Assembly: GCA_964493695.1 (NCBI GenBank)
Contig: CAZBPG010000030.1
Location: 1-35,869 of the forward strand
DNA from: Bog-950 sp964493695
Lineage (GTDB): Bacteria > Bacteroidota > Bacteroidia > Chitinophagales > LD1
Length of the DNA: 35,869 nt
Direction of reading: 5' to 3'
Below are positions 9,462 through 17,867 of the stretch, piece after piece (within the stretch, counting starts at the first letter, position 1; every line of letters begins with the position of its first letter). The notes under the pieces are model-generated. The model did no database searches and was not told the origin of the DNA. It was given only the letters and a program-made list of their open reading frames with translations. Made by a program: the position numbers and the translations under genes.

Positions 9462-10040
9462 TTACCCACTCTTACTCCCGTAATAATAACAGGTTCTGCA
9501 GCGGGGTTCGTAGCTATCCTTTTCACCTAACAGTATCTTCCCTTTATCTGCTGATTTGCGATACGAAAAATGGGCAATATCGCCACATTGCATACAAATG
9601 GCGTGCACCTTGGTAATATAGTCGGCTACGGATAGCAACTGCGGCATGGGTCCAAAGGGGTTTCCTTCAAAATCCATGTCAAGTCCGGCTACTATAACGC
9701 GTGTTCCTTTCTGCGCTAACTGCTCGCATACGCGGGGCAGTTCCGTATCCAAAAACTGAGCCTCGTCAACACCTACCACTTCAATTCCTTCCGCCATCAG
9801 AAGAATGTTTTCGGAATGGGTAACCGGTGTGGAACGAATGGAATTGGAATCGTGCGATACCACATTCACTGCATCGTAACGGGTATCAATACCGGGTTTG
9901 AAAATTTCCACCCGCTTGTTGGCAATCTGCGCGCGCTTTAACCTGCGGATAAGTTCTTCGGTCTTTCCGCTGAACATGGAACCGCACACTACTTCAATCC
10001 ATCCTTTCTTTTCTTTTGCGTTAAGCGGCTCTATAAACAT
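9462..10040 (-). CDS. tdk: Thymidine kinase (type II)
   Basis: 192 residues, typical for bacterial type II thymidine kinase, which phosphorylates thymidine with ATP in the salvage pathway. The Walker A loop G-S-M-F-S-G-K-T is at 20-27. D-E-A-Q-F at 92-96 carries Walker B and the catalytic Glu93. The zinc-binding lasso domain has its four cysteines as C149-x2-C152 and C181-x2-C184. The F-S-Y-R-K-S and E-P-R-C segments fit the thymidine-binding lid. All key residues are present. It is transcribed divergently from the hypothetical gene at 10146. Confidence 0.96.
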   Translation of the reverse strand: MFIEPLNAKEKKGWIEVVCGSMFSGKTEELIRRLKRAQIANKRVEIFKPGIDTRYDAVNVVSHDSNSIRSTPVTHSENILLMAEGIEVVGVDEAQFLDTELPRVCEQLAQKGTRVIVAGLDMDFEGNPFGPMPQLLSVADYITKVHAICMQCGDIAHFSYRKSADKGKILLGEKDSYEPRCRTCYYYGSKSG

Positions 10041-10044
10041 GGCT

Positions 10045-10106
10045 GTCGGTTGACGGTTAACAGTTGACGGTAAACTCAGGTTTGCTGTGAACTGCGAACC
10101 GCTAAC
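10045..10106 (+). repeat. Two short heptamer arrays in the tdk upstream region
   Basis: Consecutive 7-bp units GTCGGTT, GACGGTT, AACAGTT, GACGGTA (10045-10072) are followed, after a short gap, by TGTGAAC, TGCGAAC, CGCTAAC (10086-10106). These have the same build as heptamer arrays found inside GT9, galT and galK, but different sequences. They lie between the tdk start codon and the promoter of the gene at 10146. Confidence 0.7.
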
Positions 10107-10118
10107 TAAAATTATTCT

Positions 10119-10126
10119 TACGTTTG
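10119..10126 (+). promoter_or_regulatory. -7 element of a Bacteroidota promoter
   Basis: TACGTTTG is an exact match to TAnnTTTG, 19 bp upstream of the ATG at 10146. No clear -33 TTTG is visible at the expected distance, which falls near the heptamer array. Confidence 0.45.
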
Positions 10127-10145
10127 TTTTATAAATCAGGAATTT

Positions 10146-10778
10146 ATGAAGCCGTCAAAAATATCGGAATTACTGGAAAAAATTAATCGTCTTGCTGCGG
10201 ATACCGATTTGTCGAAGCTGAGCCAACTTGAAATTGATTTACTCAAACAGCATTTGCGCGATTTGTATGCCGAAGTTGATGCAACAAGAAATACCGTTAA
10301 TCAGGCGACCAACAACAGGCGCACCATTAACCCCAACGAAAACGTATTGCTGAATGAATCGGTGGTAAAGAAAGAACCAATGGAAAAAGAGCCGATGGTG
10401 ACTGCACCGATTAAACGTGAAAAAACAGAAGCAAAAGAAGTAATCGCCAAATCAAGCATTAACGAATCGGTGCAGAATGTTTCCTCGCTCAACGAAAAAG
10501 TAAAAGCACCGGTTAAAGAAGTTCATAAAAAACTTTCTACCAAACCGCTGAAAGATTTAATTGACCTGAATAAAAAATTTATCCTGCTTAACGAGTTGTT
10601 CAAGGGAAATGCCGAATCGTTTTCTGCGGCTATCCATCACATTGATAGTGCAGAAGATTTTGCAACTGCCGAAGCGTTTATTAAAACAGAATTGCACACC
10701 AATTACTTTTGGGATGAATCTTCGCAATCTGTCCGCATGTTTATGAAACTGGTAAAACAGAAATTCGGAGCGGAGTAA
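10146..10778 (+). CDS. Hypothetical protein with coiled-coil N-terminus and conserved helical C-terminus
   Basis: 210 residues, cytosolic (no signal peptide or membrane segment). Residues 1-50 are a predicted helix/coiled coil (ISELLEKINRL...LLKQHLRDLYAEVDATRN). Residues 55-130 are a low-complexity charged linker rich in K, E, P and N. Residues 131-210 form a compact helical domain (KPLKDLIDLNKKFILLNELF...FIKTELHTNYFWD) that I recall as a recurrent Bacteroidota domain without assigned function. The helix-linker-helix layout suggests a scaffold or adaptor, but nothing in the sequence shows it. It converges with the gene ending at 10787, with only 8 bp between stop codons. Confidence 0.8.
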   Translation: MKPSKISELLEKINRLAADTDLSKLSQLEIDLLKQHLRDLYAEVDATRNTVNQATNNRRTINPNENVLLNESVVKKEPMEKEPMVTAPIKREKTEAKEVIAKSSINESVQNVSSLNEKVKAPVKEVHKKLSTKPLKDLIDLNKKFILLNELFKGNAESFSAAIHHIDSAEDFATAEAFIKTELHTNYFWDESSQSVRMFMKLVKQKFGAE

Positions 10779-10786
10779 ATAGTCGT

Positions 10787-13700
10787 CTACCGCAACAAAG
10801 TAAAACTACCGAAGTATTTTCTCGTTTCTGTATCGAGAAAGTTAAGTTCCAGCACGTAGGTATAAACCCCTGCATAGGAACCTTTGCCTTGATAATTTCC
10901 ATCCCAACCTTCGGTAACGTTATTCGACTCAAATACCTTTTCGCCCCAACGGTTAAAAACACTCAGGTGATAGTAAACCGTACCGGTGGCAAAAACCTGA
11001 AACACATCGTTCTGAAAATCGCCATTCGGAGTAAACACGTTGGGGATGAAGAAAGGTTTGTCCGACTTTACGTTCACCTCTACTGTTGCCGTTACTGTGC
11101 AGCCCCCTGCATCGGTCACGGTTATCTCATACTCAAAACTCCGGATAGCAGAAAAAACCGGATTAGCACAATCCGTGCAACTTAAATAGTTAGCCGGACT
11201 CCACTGGTAAGTGTAAGTTCCTGATGATGGCTGCACATTCAGGTTTAGTTGCACATCTGTTCCGAATCTTACGGTATCGAAAACCAGCGACTGGACAAGT
11301 ATCTGAGCAGGCTCTGTAATTGCAAAAGAAGAAGTGACGGAGCAATTGTGCGCATCGGCAACTGTAACATCGTAATTCCCCGCACCCATATTTTGAAGAG
11401 AAGAAGCATTGCTTCCATTGCTCCACACATAGCTGTAAGGATTGGTTCCACCGGTGATGGCAATGCTTACTCCGCCATCCGTGGTTTGGTAACAACTGGC
11501 ATCGGTTACGCTGTTAACGGTCAGCAATAAATCTGCAGGAGTTGAAATGGAATAGGTTGCTGTATCTGCACAAAGGTTTGCATCTACCACAATTACATCA
11601 TAGCTGCCTGCTGAAAGGTTAGCAGCTGTTGCCGTTAACTGAGCCGGGGAGGTGTTCCACGCGTAATTGTAAGCCGGGGTACCGGTAGTGGCGTTTACGG
11701 TTATGGTTCCATCGCCAGAGCCAAAGCAGTTTTCATCGGCAGAGCTGACTAAGTTTAAAACAGGATTAGGATAAACGGTAACAGCAATGCTGTTACTGGC
11801 ATATTGACAACCACCGGCATCGGTGCCGCTCATGGTAAAGTTACCTGACTGCGAAACCGTGATTGAATTAGCGGTGGTATTCTCACTCCACAAGTACGAG
11901 TTGAAAACCGAATCTGCCTTAAGCATTACGCTGCCGCCCGGACAGAAACCGGTAGCCCCCGATGCAGTAATAGTAGTTGGAGCCGGTTGATTGAAAGTAA
12001 CGTCTATAATGTTACTGGTGTACTGGCAGCCATTGGCATCGGTGCCATCCATATAAAAGCTGCCCGGTTGAGTTACGTTAACAGAGCTGCCTGTACTGTT
12101 GTCGCTCCACAGATAGGTAGTGTAAACCGAATCGGATACCAGAGTAACATTACCGCCTGCACAAACCGGAATAGTACCGGTGGCGCTGATAGAAGCTGCT
12201 GAAGGCGGGTTAAATGTAACATTGATGGTATTACTGATATACTGGCAACCGTTAGCCGCCACAGCCGCCATGTAATAACTGCCCGGTGCGGTTACCGTTA
12301 TCGAATTGTTGAACGTAGTATCGCTCCACAGGTAACTTACATAAACCGAATCGGCTGTGAGGTCAACGCTGCCGCCCGCACAAACCGGAATGGGACCGGA
12401 TGCACTTATACCGGTAGCTGCCGGTGGATTGATAGTGATATTCACCGTATCGGTATTATAGCAGGCAAACTGTGTAACCGCCACCGCATACGAAACCGTA
12501 ACCGGTACCGGTGTAAGATTAACTGCCGAGAAGCTTGGGTTGGAAACTGTATCGTTCGAAAGATTATTAGAAGGAAACCACTGATAGGAATAACCGGCCG
12601 TGTTTGCCGTACCCAGCTGCACCGTTCCGCCCGAACAGACCGTTACATCGCTCCCTGCATTGGCTATAGGATTGTCGTTAATGGCAACCTGCTGCGAAAT
12701 TTGCGGAGAGATACATCCATTATCGTTTACATCGAGTGTAACGGTTTTAGTGCCACCGGTAGTCCACATTACTTCGTAAGGCCCCTGGCCGCTGCCGCTT
12801 ACTACGGTTCCGCCATTGAAGCCCCATGTATAGGTTGCACCCGGTGCACCGGTTCCGGTGTAAGTAACCGTAGTGGTGCGGTTGATACACACCGGATTGG
12901 GATACACTACAAAAGACTGGATTCCTCCCCCGTTGATGGTAACGTTTACGGTATCATCATCCCAGCAGCCCCACCGGTCGGTAACGGTTACTGTATACAA
13001 AGTGCTGACAGCCGGAGTAACATTATAAGGGTTAGCCGAAGAATTTCCCGGGTTCCAGGTGTAGACATAAGGCGTAGAGCCAAGCAGGGTTGTAGCATTC
13101 AGGCTCAGCGGGGTTCCTCCGCATTGGGTGATATCGGCATTGGCGGTAATGGCGGGGCAGAGATTTACTTCGATAACCGAAACGCTATTCCGGTTGCAGG
13201 GTAAATCGTTCCATGTTCCTGCGGAATAAATCTGCGCACAATCTTCTCCGTATTGGCAACGCCATGCTTCGCTGCTCTGGCAGCCCCCCAACCAATCGGG
13301 AAAACTACAGCAGGCATCACCTTGCCCATTGTTGTTCGGTTCGCCCGAAGCCCAGTTGAGGTAGCTCATGGGCGTTCCGTCTAAAGTAACCCAGTTGCCT
13401 TCGGTGGTAACATCGGTATAGCCTACCCAAACCGCGCCCACGCTGGCAATAACTCCCGAAGAGTTAAGTGCGCTTACCACCGCAGTATTTTCTGCGGCAT
13501 CGTTAAACACCACTAAGTGCGCGCCTAACTGGCGGGCATCGAGTTCCGACAGGTTGGCATCCTGCGATTGCGGATTGATAAAGTATAAACTGCAGGGTTG
13601 GCCTACCACTCCGTTCAGTTCGTTGTAACCGGCAGCGGCAAAGGCAGCACGCAGGGCAATCAGGTCGCAGCCCGGAGGACCGGTGCAGACCTGTGCTGTT

Positions 13701-14518
13701 ACCACGGCCGTATCTAAAGCGTAGCATCCCCAGCGGTCGGTAACCTGCACCTGATACGAAGTAGTACCGGCCGGAGTAATATTGATTGCCGAGGTAGTGG
13801 CAATTTGGGTTCCGGAGGGTAATTCATTCCATAAATAAGTGTAAGGCTGCGAACCGAGAATGGTAGTGGCCGAAGCATGTGTTTGATAGTTGGCGCAAAC
13901 CGCTCCCGGTGGAACGGTAGTGGTTATCTGCGGACAAAGGTTTACTTCTATTACCGAAACGCTGCTGCGGTTACAAGGCAAATCGTTCCATGTTCCCGAA
14001 GAATAAATCTGTGCACAGTCTTCACCGTACTGGCAGCGCCAGGCTTCATCGGTCTGGCAGCCGCCCAACCAATCCGGTATTCCGCAGCAGGCATCGCCCT
14101 GTCCGTTGTTGTTCGGTTCGTTCGAAGCCCAGTTGAGGTAGCTCATCGGGGTTCCGTCTAAAGTTACCCAGGTTCCTTCTGCCTGATTGTCGGTGTAGCC
14201 CACCCACACTGCCGCTACCGATGAAATAACCCCCGATGCATTGAGAGCTGCTACCACTGCCGTGTTTTCTGCAGCATCGTTAAACACCACCAGGTGCGCT
14301 CCTAACTGCTGGGCATCAGCTTCGGATAAGTTGGCATCCTGCGAAGTAGGGTTGATGAAATACATACTGCAGGGCTGGCCTGCCACACCGGTTAACTCGG
14401 TATAACCCGCACCGGTAAAAGCAGCGCGGATAGCATTTACATCGCAGCCGAGGGGCTGGGCTTTAATAAAGAGTAAAGAAGTACAGAGTAGAGCGAGGAG
14501 TAAAAATATTTTTTTCAT
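10787..14518 (-). CDS. T9SS type B (gliding-motility C-terminal) protein with two C-type lectin domains
   Basis: 1243 residues with a signal peptide (MKKIFLLLALLCTSLLFIKAQ). Two C-type-lectin-like domains, about 25-195 and 283-455, each keep W-V-G-Y-T-D, an E-P-N-N-N motif and a W-N-D motif, the residues that bind calcium and sugar in mannose-type lectins. They are very similar, so this is a tandem duplication with an Ig/PKD-like spacer. PKD/Ig-like domains follow, including three near-copies starting with the C-x-G-G pattern after I-P-V-C or G-F-C. Two SprB-type repeats come next (C-F-G-S-G-D-G-T-I; C-Y-Q-T-T-D-G-G). The C-terminus is a gliding-motility-associated type B sorting domain (IPNVFTPNGDFQND...FNRWGEKVFES...YVLEL). 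Probably a surface adhesin binding glycans. Confidence 0.92.
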   Translation of the reverse strand: MKKIFLLLALLCTSLLFIKAQPLGCDVNAIRAAFTGAGYTELTGVAGQPCSMYFINPTSQDANLSEADAQQLGAHLVVFNDAAENTAVVAALNASGVISSVAAVWVGYTDNQAEGTWVTLDGTPMSYLNWASNEPNNNGQGDACCGIPDWLGGCQTDEAWRCQYGEDCAQIYSSGTWNDLPCNRSSVSVIEVNLCPQITTTVPPGAVCANYQTHASATTILGSQPYTYLWNELPSGTQIATTSAINITPAGTTSYQVQVTDRWGCYALDTAVVTAQVCTGPPGCDLIALRAAFAAAGYNELNGVVGQPCSLYFINPQSQDANLSELDARQLGAHLVVFNDAAENTAVVSALNSSGVIASVGAVWVGYTDVTTEGNWVTLDGTPMSYLNWASGEPNNNGQGDACCSFPDWLGGCQSSEAWRCQYGEDCAQIYSAGTWNDLPCNRNSVSVIEVNLCPAITANADITQCGGTPLSLNATTLLGSTPYVYTWNPGNSSANPYNVTPAVSTLYTVTVTDRWGCWDDDTVNVTINGGGIQSFVVYPNPVCINRTTTVTYTGTGAPGATYTWGFNGGTVVSGSGQGPYEVMWTTGGTKTVTLDVNDNGCISPQISQQVAINDNPIANAGSDVTVCSGGTVQLGTANTAGYSYQWFPSNNLSNDTVSNPSFSAVNLTPVPVTVSYAVAVTQFACYNTDTVNITINPPAATGISASGPIPVCAGGSVDLTADSVYVSYLWSDTTFNNSITVTAPGSYYMAAVAANGCQYISNTINVTFNPPSAASISATGTIPVCAGGNVTLVSDSVYTTYLWSDNSTGSSVNVTQPGSFYMDGTDANGCQYTSNIIDVTFNQPAPTTITASGATGFCPGGSVMLKADSVFNSYLWSENTTANSITVSQSGNFTMSGTDAGGCQYASNSIAVTVYPNPVLNLVSSADENCFGSGDGTITVNATTGTPAYNYAWNTSPAQLTATAANLSAGSYDVIVVDANLCADTATYSISTPADLLLTVNSVTDASCYQTTDGGVSIAITGGTNPYSYVWSNGSNASSLQNMGAGNYDVTVADAHNCSVTSSFAITEPAQILVQSLVFDTVRFGTDVQLNLNVQPSSGTYTYQWSPANYLSCTDCANPVFSAIRSFEYEITVTDAGGCTVTATVEVNVKSDKPFFIPNVFTPNGDFQNDVFQVFATGTVYYHLSVFNRWGEKVFESNNVTEGWDGNYQGKGSYAGVYTYVLELNFLDTETRKYFGSFTLLR

Positions 14519-14734
14519 TCAGGAATTTTGAGCCGCGCGAATATGCGCGAAAGGAATTTAACTTTTATACAAAGTGAGTAAGTTCAGTAAAAGAATTGCT
14601 GATAGAAGAGAATAGCGGGCACTTGGTTGCGTGGGATGTTTTAAGAAATGTGGCGGTGCATGTTACTTTACCGATCGGTGTCTTCAGCGGTCAATATCTG
14701 TTCCTGTTGACAGGGACTTCAACCAGCAAGCAAA

Positions 14735-14946
14735 AAACGGAACTCGTTTGTGGGATGACGGAGCTCGTTTGGAAGGTGACGGAAGCGATTTTTGAGGCTG
14801 ACGGAACTCGTTCGGGGTTTGACGGAGTTCGTTTGGAGGTTGACAGAACTTATTTTAAGCATGCCGGAGACAAATGTTAAAGGTGACGGAAGTCGTTTGG
14901 TGCGTGACGGGAGTCGTTTGAGGCTTGCCGGAAGCGTTAAAGAAGG
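14735..14946 (+). repeat. 21-bp tandem repeat array 1 (about 10 units)
   Basis: Units begin at 14735, 14756, 14777, 14799, 14820, 14841, 14862, 14884, 14905 and 14926, i.e. spacing 21 or 22 bp. A typical unit is TGACGGAACTCGTTTGGAGG; variants begin TGACAG or TGCCGG. Each typical unit has a short dyad ACG-5-CGT. A possible outlying unit starts at 14708. The stretch 14519-14734 shows only the leader of the lectin gene and nothing else I can name. Confidence 0.85.
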
Positions 14947-15030
14947 TGGTTGAAAAGAAGAAAAGAGTGGAAAGTGGTATTTTTTGAAGAAAAGTTGAAG
15001 TTTTTGGGGGAAATGTCATTTCGCACCTGT

Positions 15031-15254
15031 TGTCGAGATTCAACAAACACTGCCGAAGCGTCTGCACTCTCAGTCGGAGTTTCGACACTCAATGCCGGAG
15101 CGTCCGCAGTTGCTGTCGAAGATTCAACACGCGATGCCGAAGCTTCTGCACTTGCTGTCAGAGATTCAACACACGATGCGGGAGTGTCCGCATCCACTGT
15201 TGAAACTGAAACAGCTAATGCCGAAGCGTTTGGGGCTAAGTCGAAGATCCGACC
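15031..15254 (+). repeat. 21/42-bp tandem dyad array 2 (about 11 half-units)
   Basis: Half-units begin at 15031, 15051, 15072, 15093, 15114, 15135, 15156, 15177, 15198, 15219 and 15239. Two alternating types form a 42-bp repeat: TGCCGAAGCTTCTGCA-type and TGTCGAAGATTCAACA-type. Most half-units are 16-base dyads whose outer arms pair (TGC with GCA, TGT with ACA). The first half-unit is exactly 105 bp (5 x 21) past the last unit of array 1, so both share one phase. The bridging DNA 14947-15030 is degenerate but contains GAAATG-T-CATTTC at 15010-15022. From 15255 to 15433, upstream of parE, nothing else was recognised. Confidence 0.85.
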
Positions 15255-15433
15255 TGCCCCTTTATCCTTCATGAGCAAACAACACACTTTTGGTTTTCGC
15301 ACCTGTCCTCTTTTTTATCAACACCACCTCACTTGTTGATTTCTATCGCATTTCTACATTCGCGCCTCGCTAAATTCACGCTGGCATATTTGAAGCGCAG
15401 ATACATTGCGCTTAACCCTAACATTATTGCACC

Positions 15434-17317
15434 ATGGCAAAAGAACAAGTAGAAGCAAGATATACCGAAGACGAAGTCAAGACCCTCGACTGGCTCGAGC
15501 ACATCCGCATACGCCCCGGTATGTATATCGGCAAAACAGGCGATGGCAGCAGTATGGATGACGGTATCTACATCCTGCTCAAAGAAACCCTCGATAACTG
15601 TGTGGACGAATACCAGATGGGCTACGGCAAAAAGGTAGACCTTACCGTAACCAAAGAAAAAGTAGCCGTGCGCGATTACGGTCGCGGTATTCCGCTGGGC
15701 AAACTGGTAGATTGCGTCAGCCAGATTAACACCGGTGCCAAATACGACAGTAAGGCATTTAAGAAATCGGTAGGCTTAAACGGGGTGGGAACCAAAGCCG
15801 TGAACGCCCTCTCGGTTTACTTTAAGGCGTATGCCGTGCGCGAAGGGCAAAAAAAGATTGCCGAGTTCGAAGCCGGCAAACTCACCAAAGACCACAAGCT
15901 CGAAAAAACCGATGAACCCAACGGAACCTACATCGAATTTTTACCCGACAACAAGATTTTTAAGAACTATCACTACATGCATGAGTATGTAGAGCAGATG
16001 ATTCAGAACTATGCTTACCTCAACACGGGCTTAACTTTTTACTACAACGGAAATAAATACATTTCGCAGCGCGGCCTGTACGATTTGCTTTCCAAAAAGA
16101 AAGAAAATGCCGATTTGATTTACCCCATTATACATCTGGTAAGCGAAGATATTGAAATTGCGCTTACGCACAATCACCAGTATGGCGAAGAGTTTTACTC
16201 CTTCGTGAACGGGCAATACACGGTGCAGGGCGGCACGCACTTGCTCGCCTTCCGCGAAGCCATTGTAAAAACCGTGCGCGACTTTTATAAGAAAGATTTT
16301 GATGCGGTGGATGTGCGCGAAGCCATTGTAGGGGCTATCTCTGTCCGTATTCAGGAACCGGTGTTCGAAAGCCAGACCAAAACAAAACTGGGAACCGACA
16401 AACTGCATGGCGAAGAAAAAACCATGAAGCAGTTTGTGCTGGAGTTTGTAAAAGAAAACCTCGACAACTACCTGCATAAGAATCCGCAAACTGCCGAAGC
16501 ACTCTTAAAAAGAATTTTGCAGAGCGAAAGAGAGCGGAAAGAAATTGCGGGCATCAAGAAGCTGGCAAACGAGCGCGCTAAGAAGGCAAACATCCACAAC
16601 AAAAAACTCCGCGACTGCCGCGTTCACTTTAACGATGAAAAAGCAGCCGACCGGTTGCTGACTACCTTGTTTATTACCGAGGGAGATTCTGCTAGTGGTT
16701 CTATTACCAAGAGCCGCAATCCTGATTTGCAGGCGGTGTTCAGCTTGCGCGGTAAACCGCTCAACTGTTACGGGATGACGAAAAAAGTGGTGTATGAAAA
16801 CGAAGAGTTCAACCTGCTTCAGCACGCATTAAACATTGAAGACAGTATTGATGACCTGCGCTACAACAACATTATAGTAGCCACCGATGCCGATGTGGAT
16901 GGCATGCACATCCGTCTGCTGCTGCTTACTTTCTTTTTGCAGTTCTTCCCCGATATGGTGCGGAATGGACATGTAAAGATTCTGGAAACTCCTCTCTTCC
17001 GCGTGCGCAACAAAACAAAAACGTTCTACTGTTACAACGAGCAGGAGAAACAAAATGCGATTAAGGAGCTAAAGGGAAATCCGGAGATAACCCGCTTTAA
17101 AGGGTTGGGAGAAATTTCACCTGAGGAGTTTGAAGGTTTTATTTGCGAAGAGATGCGCGTAAGCCCGGTGATTACCGAGGATAAAACAAAAATTGAAGAT
17201 GTGCTCTCCTACTACATGGGCAAAAACACAGAAGACCGTCAGAAGTTTATTATCGAGAATTTGAGGTATGAAAAGGATGAAGTGGAAGGTGTGGCTTTAG
17301 TGGAGGAAGAAGTTTAA
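15434..17317 (+). CDS. parE: DNA topoisomerase IV subunit B
   Basis: 627 residues. This is the ATPase subunit of the type IIA enzyme that decatenates chromosomes. The GHKL ATPase domain shows ETLDN (51-55), DYGRGIP (81-87) and GLNGVGTKAVNAL (114-126). The TOPRIM domain shows EGDSASG (416-422) and DADVDG (485-490) with the metal-binding aspartates intact. The length and the absence of the large GyrB insert favour ParE over GyrB, as does the parC-like gene downstream. The parE-parC pair is interrupted by a GxxExxY element, and the last 11 bases of this gene are part of a 27-bp direct duplication. Confidence 0.93.
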   Translation: MAKEQVEARYTEDEVKTLDWLEHIRIRPGMYIGKTGDGSSMDDGIYILLKETLDNCVDEYQMGYGKKVDLTVTKEKVAVRDYGRGIPLGKLVDCVSQINTGAKYDSKAFKKSVGLNGVGTKAVNALSVYFKAYAVREGQKKIAEFEAGKLTKDHKLEKTDEPNGTYIEFLPDNKIFKNYHYMHEYVEQMIQNYAYLNTGLTFYYNGNKYISQRGLYDLLSKKKENADLIYPIIHLVSEDIEIALTHNHQYGEEFYSFVNGQYTVQGGTHLLAFREAIVKTVRDFYKKDFDAVDVREAIVGAISVRIQEPVFESQTKTKLGTDKLHGEEKTMKQFVLEFVKENLDNYLHKNPQTAEALLKRILQSERERKEIAGIKKLANERAKKANIHNKKLRDCRVHFNDEKAADRLLTTLFITEGDSASGSITKSRNPDLQAVFSLRGKPLNCYGMTKKVVYENEEFNLLQHALNIEDSIDDLRYNNIIVATDADVDGMHIRLLLLTFFLQFFPDMVRNGHVKILETPLFRVRNKTKTFYCYNEQEKQNAIKELKGNPEITRFKGLGEISPEEFEGFICEEMRVSPVITEDKTKIEDVLSYYMGKNTEDRQKFIIENLRYEKDEVEGVALVEEEV

Positions 17318-17333
17318 ATGCAGTTAACCACAA
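17307..17333 (+). repeat. 27-bp direct repeat spanning the parE stop codon (second copy 17423-17449)
   Basis: The 27 bases at 17307-17333, starting AAGAAGTTTAAATGCAG and ending AACCACAA, recur identically at 17423-17449, 116 bp away. The first 11 bases are the 3' end of parE, so host coding sequence was copied when the repeat cluster formed. Confidence 0.85.
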
Positions 17334-17408
17334 AGAACACAAAGGCATCACGGTGGACACGAGAAATCCGTTGTGAACTTTGTGAAACCTTTGTGAACAT
17401 TGTGGTAA
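17324..17408. repeat. Solo palindromic element (copy A) of the GxxExxY-flanking repeat
   Basis: The left arm ACCACAAAGAACACAAAGG (17327-17345) pairs with CCTTTGTGAACATTGTGGT (17388-17406) with three mismatches. Internally it carries GGTGGACACGAGAAAT, matching the sequence in which the GxxExxY start codon lies at 17469. It has the same TTAACCACAA...GTGGTAA ends as the gene-bearing element next to it but no gene, as a small non-autonomous copy would. Confidence 0.75.
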
Positions 17409-17468
17409 AAAAAACAGAAGCAAAGAAGTTTAAATGCAGTTAACCACAAGGGACACAAGGAATGCACG

Positions 17469-17861
17469 ATGGACACAAGAAATGAAAATGAGTTAGCAAA
17501 GATCGTTTGGGATGCCTCATTAAACGTTCATAGAAATTTGGGTCCGGGATTATTGGAGAATTCTTATCAGGAATGTTTGATGTATGAGTTAAGAAAGCAG
17601 GGATTGTTGGTTGAAAAAGAAAAGGGGTTGCCTTTGGTTTATGAAGAAGTAAAGTTAGATGTTGGTTATAGAATTGATTTGTTGGTTGAAAACAAAGTAG
17701 TCATTGAAGTAAAGGCAATAGAAGCATTTACCGATGTTCATCTTGCACAGGTGCTTACCTACTTGAAATTGTCGAACTGTAAACTTGGATTGCTGATAAA
17801 TTTCAACGTAACATTATTGAAAAATGGATTTAGAAGAGTGATAAACGGTATTTTAGAATGA
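17469..17861 (+). CDS. GxxExxY protein (PDDEXK-nuclease-like)
   Basis: 130 residues, usual length for the family. The name motif G-L-L-E-N-S-Y is at 27-33, preceded by N-L-G-P. A PDDEXK-type catalytic set is visible: Glu30, Asp70 (Y-R-I-D-L-L-V) and E80-V-K82. The fold is that of small nucleases, but no biochemical role for this family is established to my knowledge. The ATG at 17469 lies inside the conserved core of the flanking inverted repeat (CACGATGGACACAA), so the N-terminus M-D-T-R-N is repeat-derived; G-T-G-G-A-C-A-C at the same place in the solo copy shows the same sequence without a gene. I recall members of this family being found beside similar ACCACAAAGG repeats in other genomes. 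Confidence 0.88.
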   Translation: MDTRNENELAKIVWDASLNVHRNLGPGLLENSYQECLMYELRKQGLLVEKEKGLPLVYEEVKLDVGYRIDLLVENKVVIEVKAIEAFTDVHLAQVLTYLKLSNCKLGLLINFNVTLLKNGFRRVINGILE

Positions 17862-17867
17862 AAGAAA

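Noticed and set aside
14735..15254. CRISPR array
   Set aside because: Units are contiguous without unique spacers, degenerate rather than identical, and no cas gene is nearby. The same holds for array 3.
14937..15339. Open frames on both strands with a 14-residue repeat (e.g. AEASALAV)
   Set aside because: A 42-bp repeat without stops gives open frames on both strands automatically. There is no signal peptide, no family pattern, and the dyads explain the sequence better.
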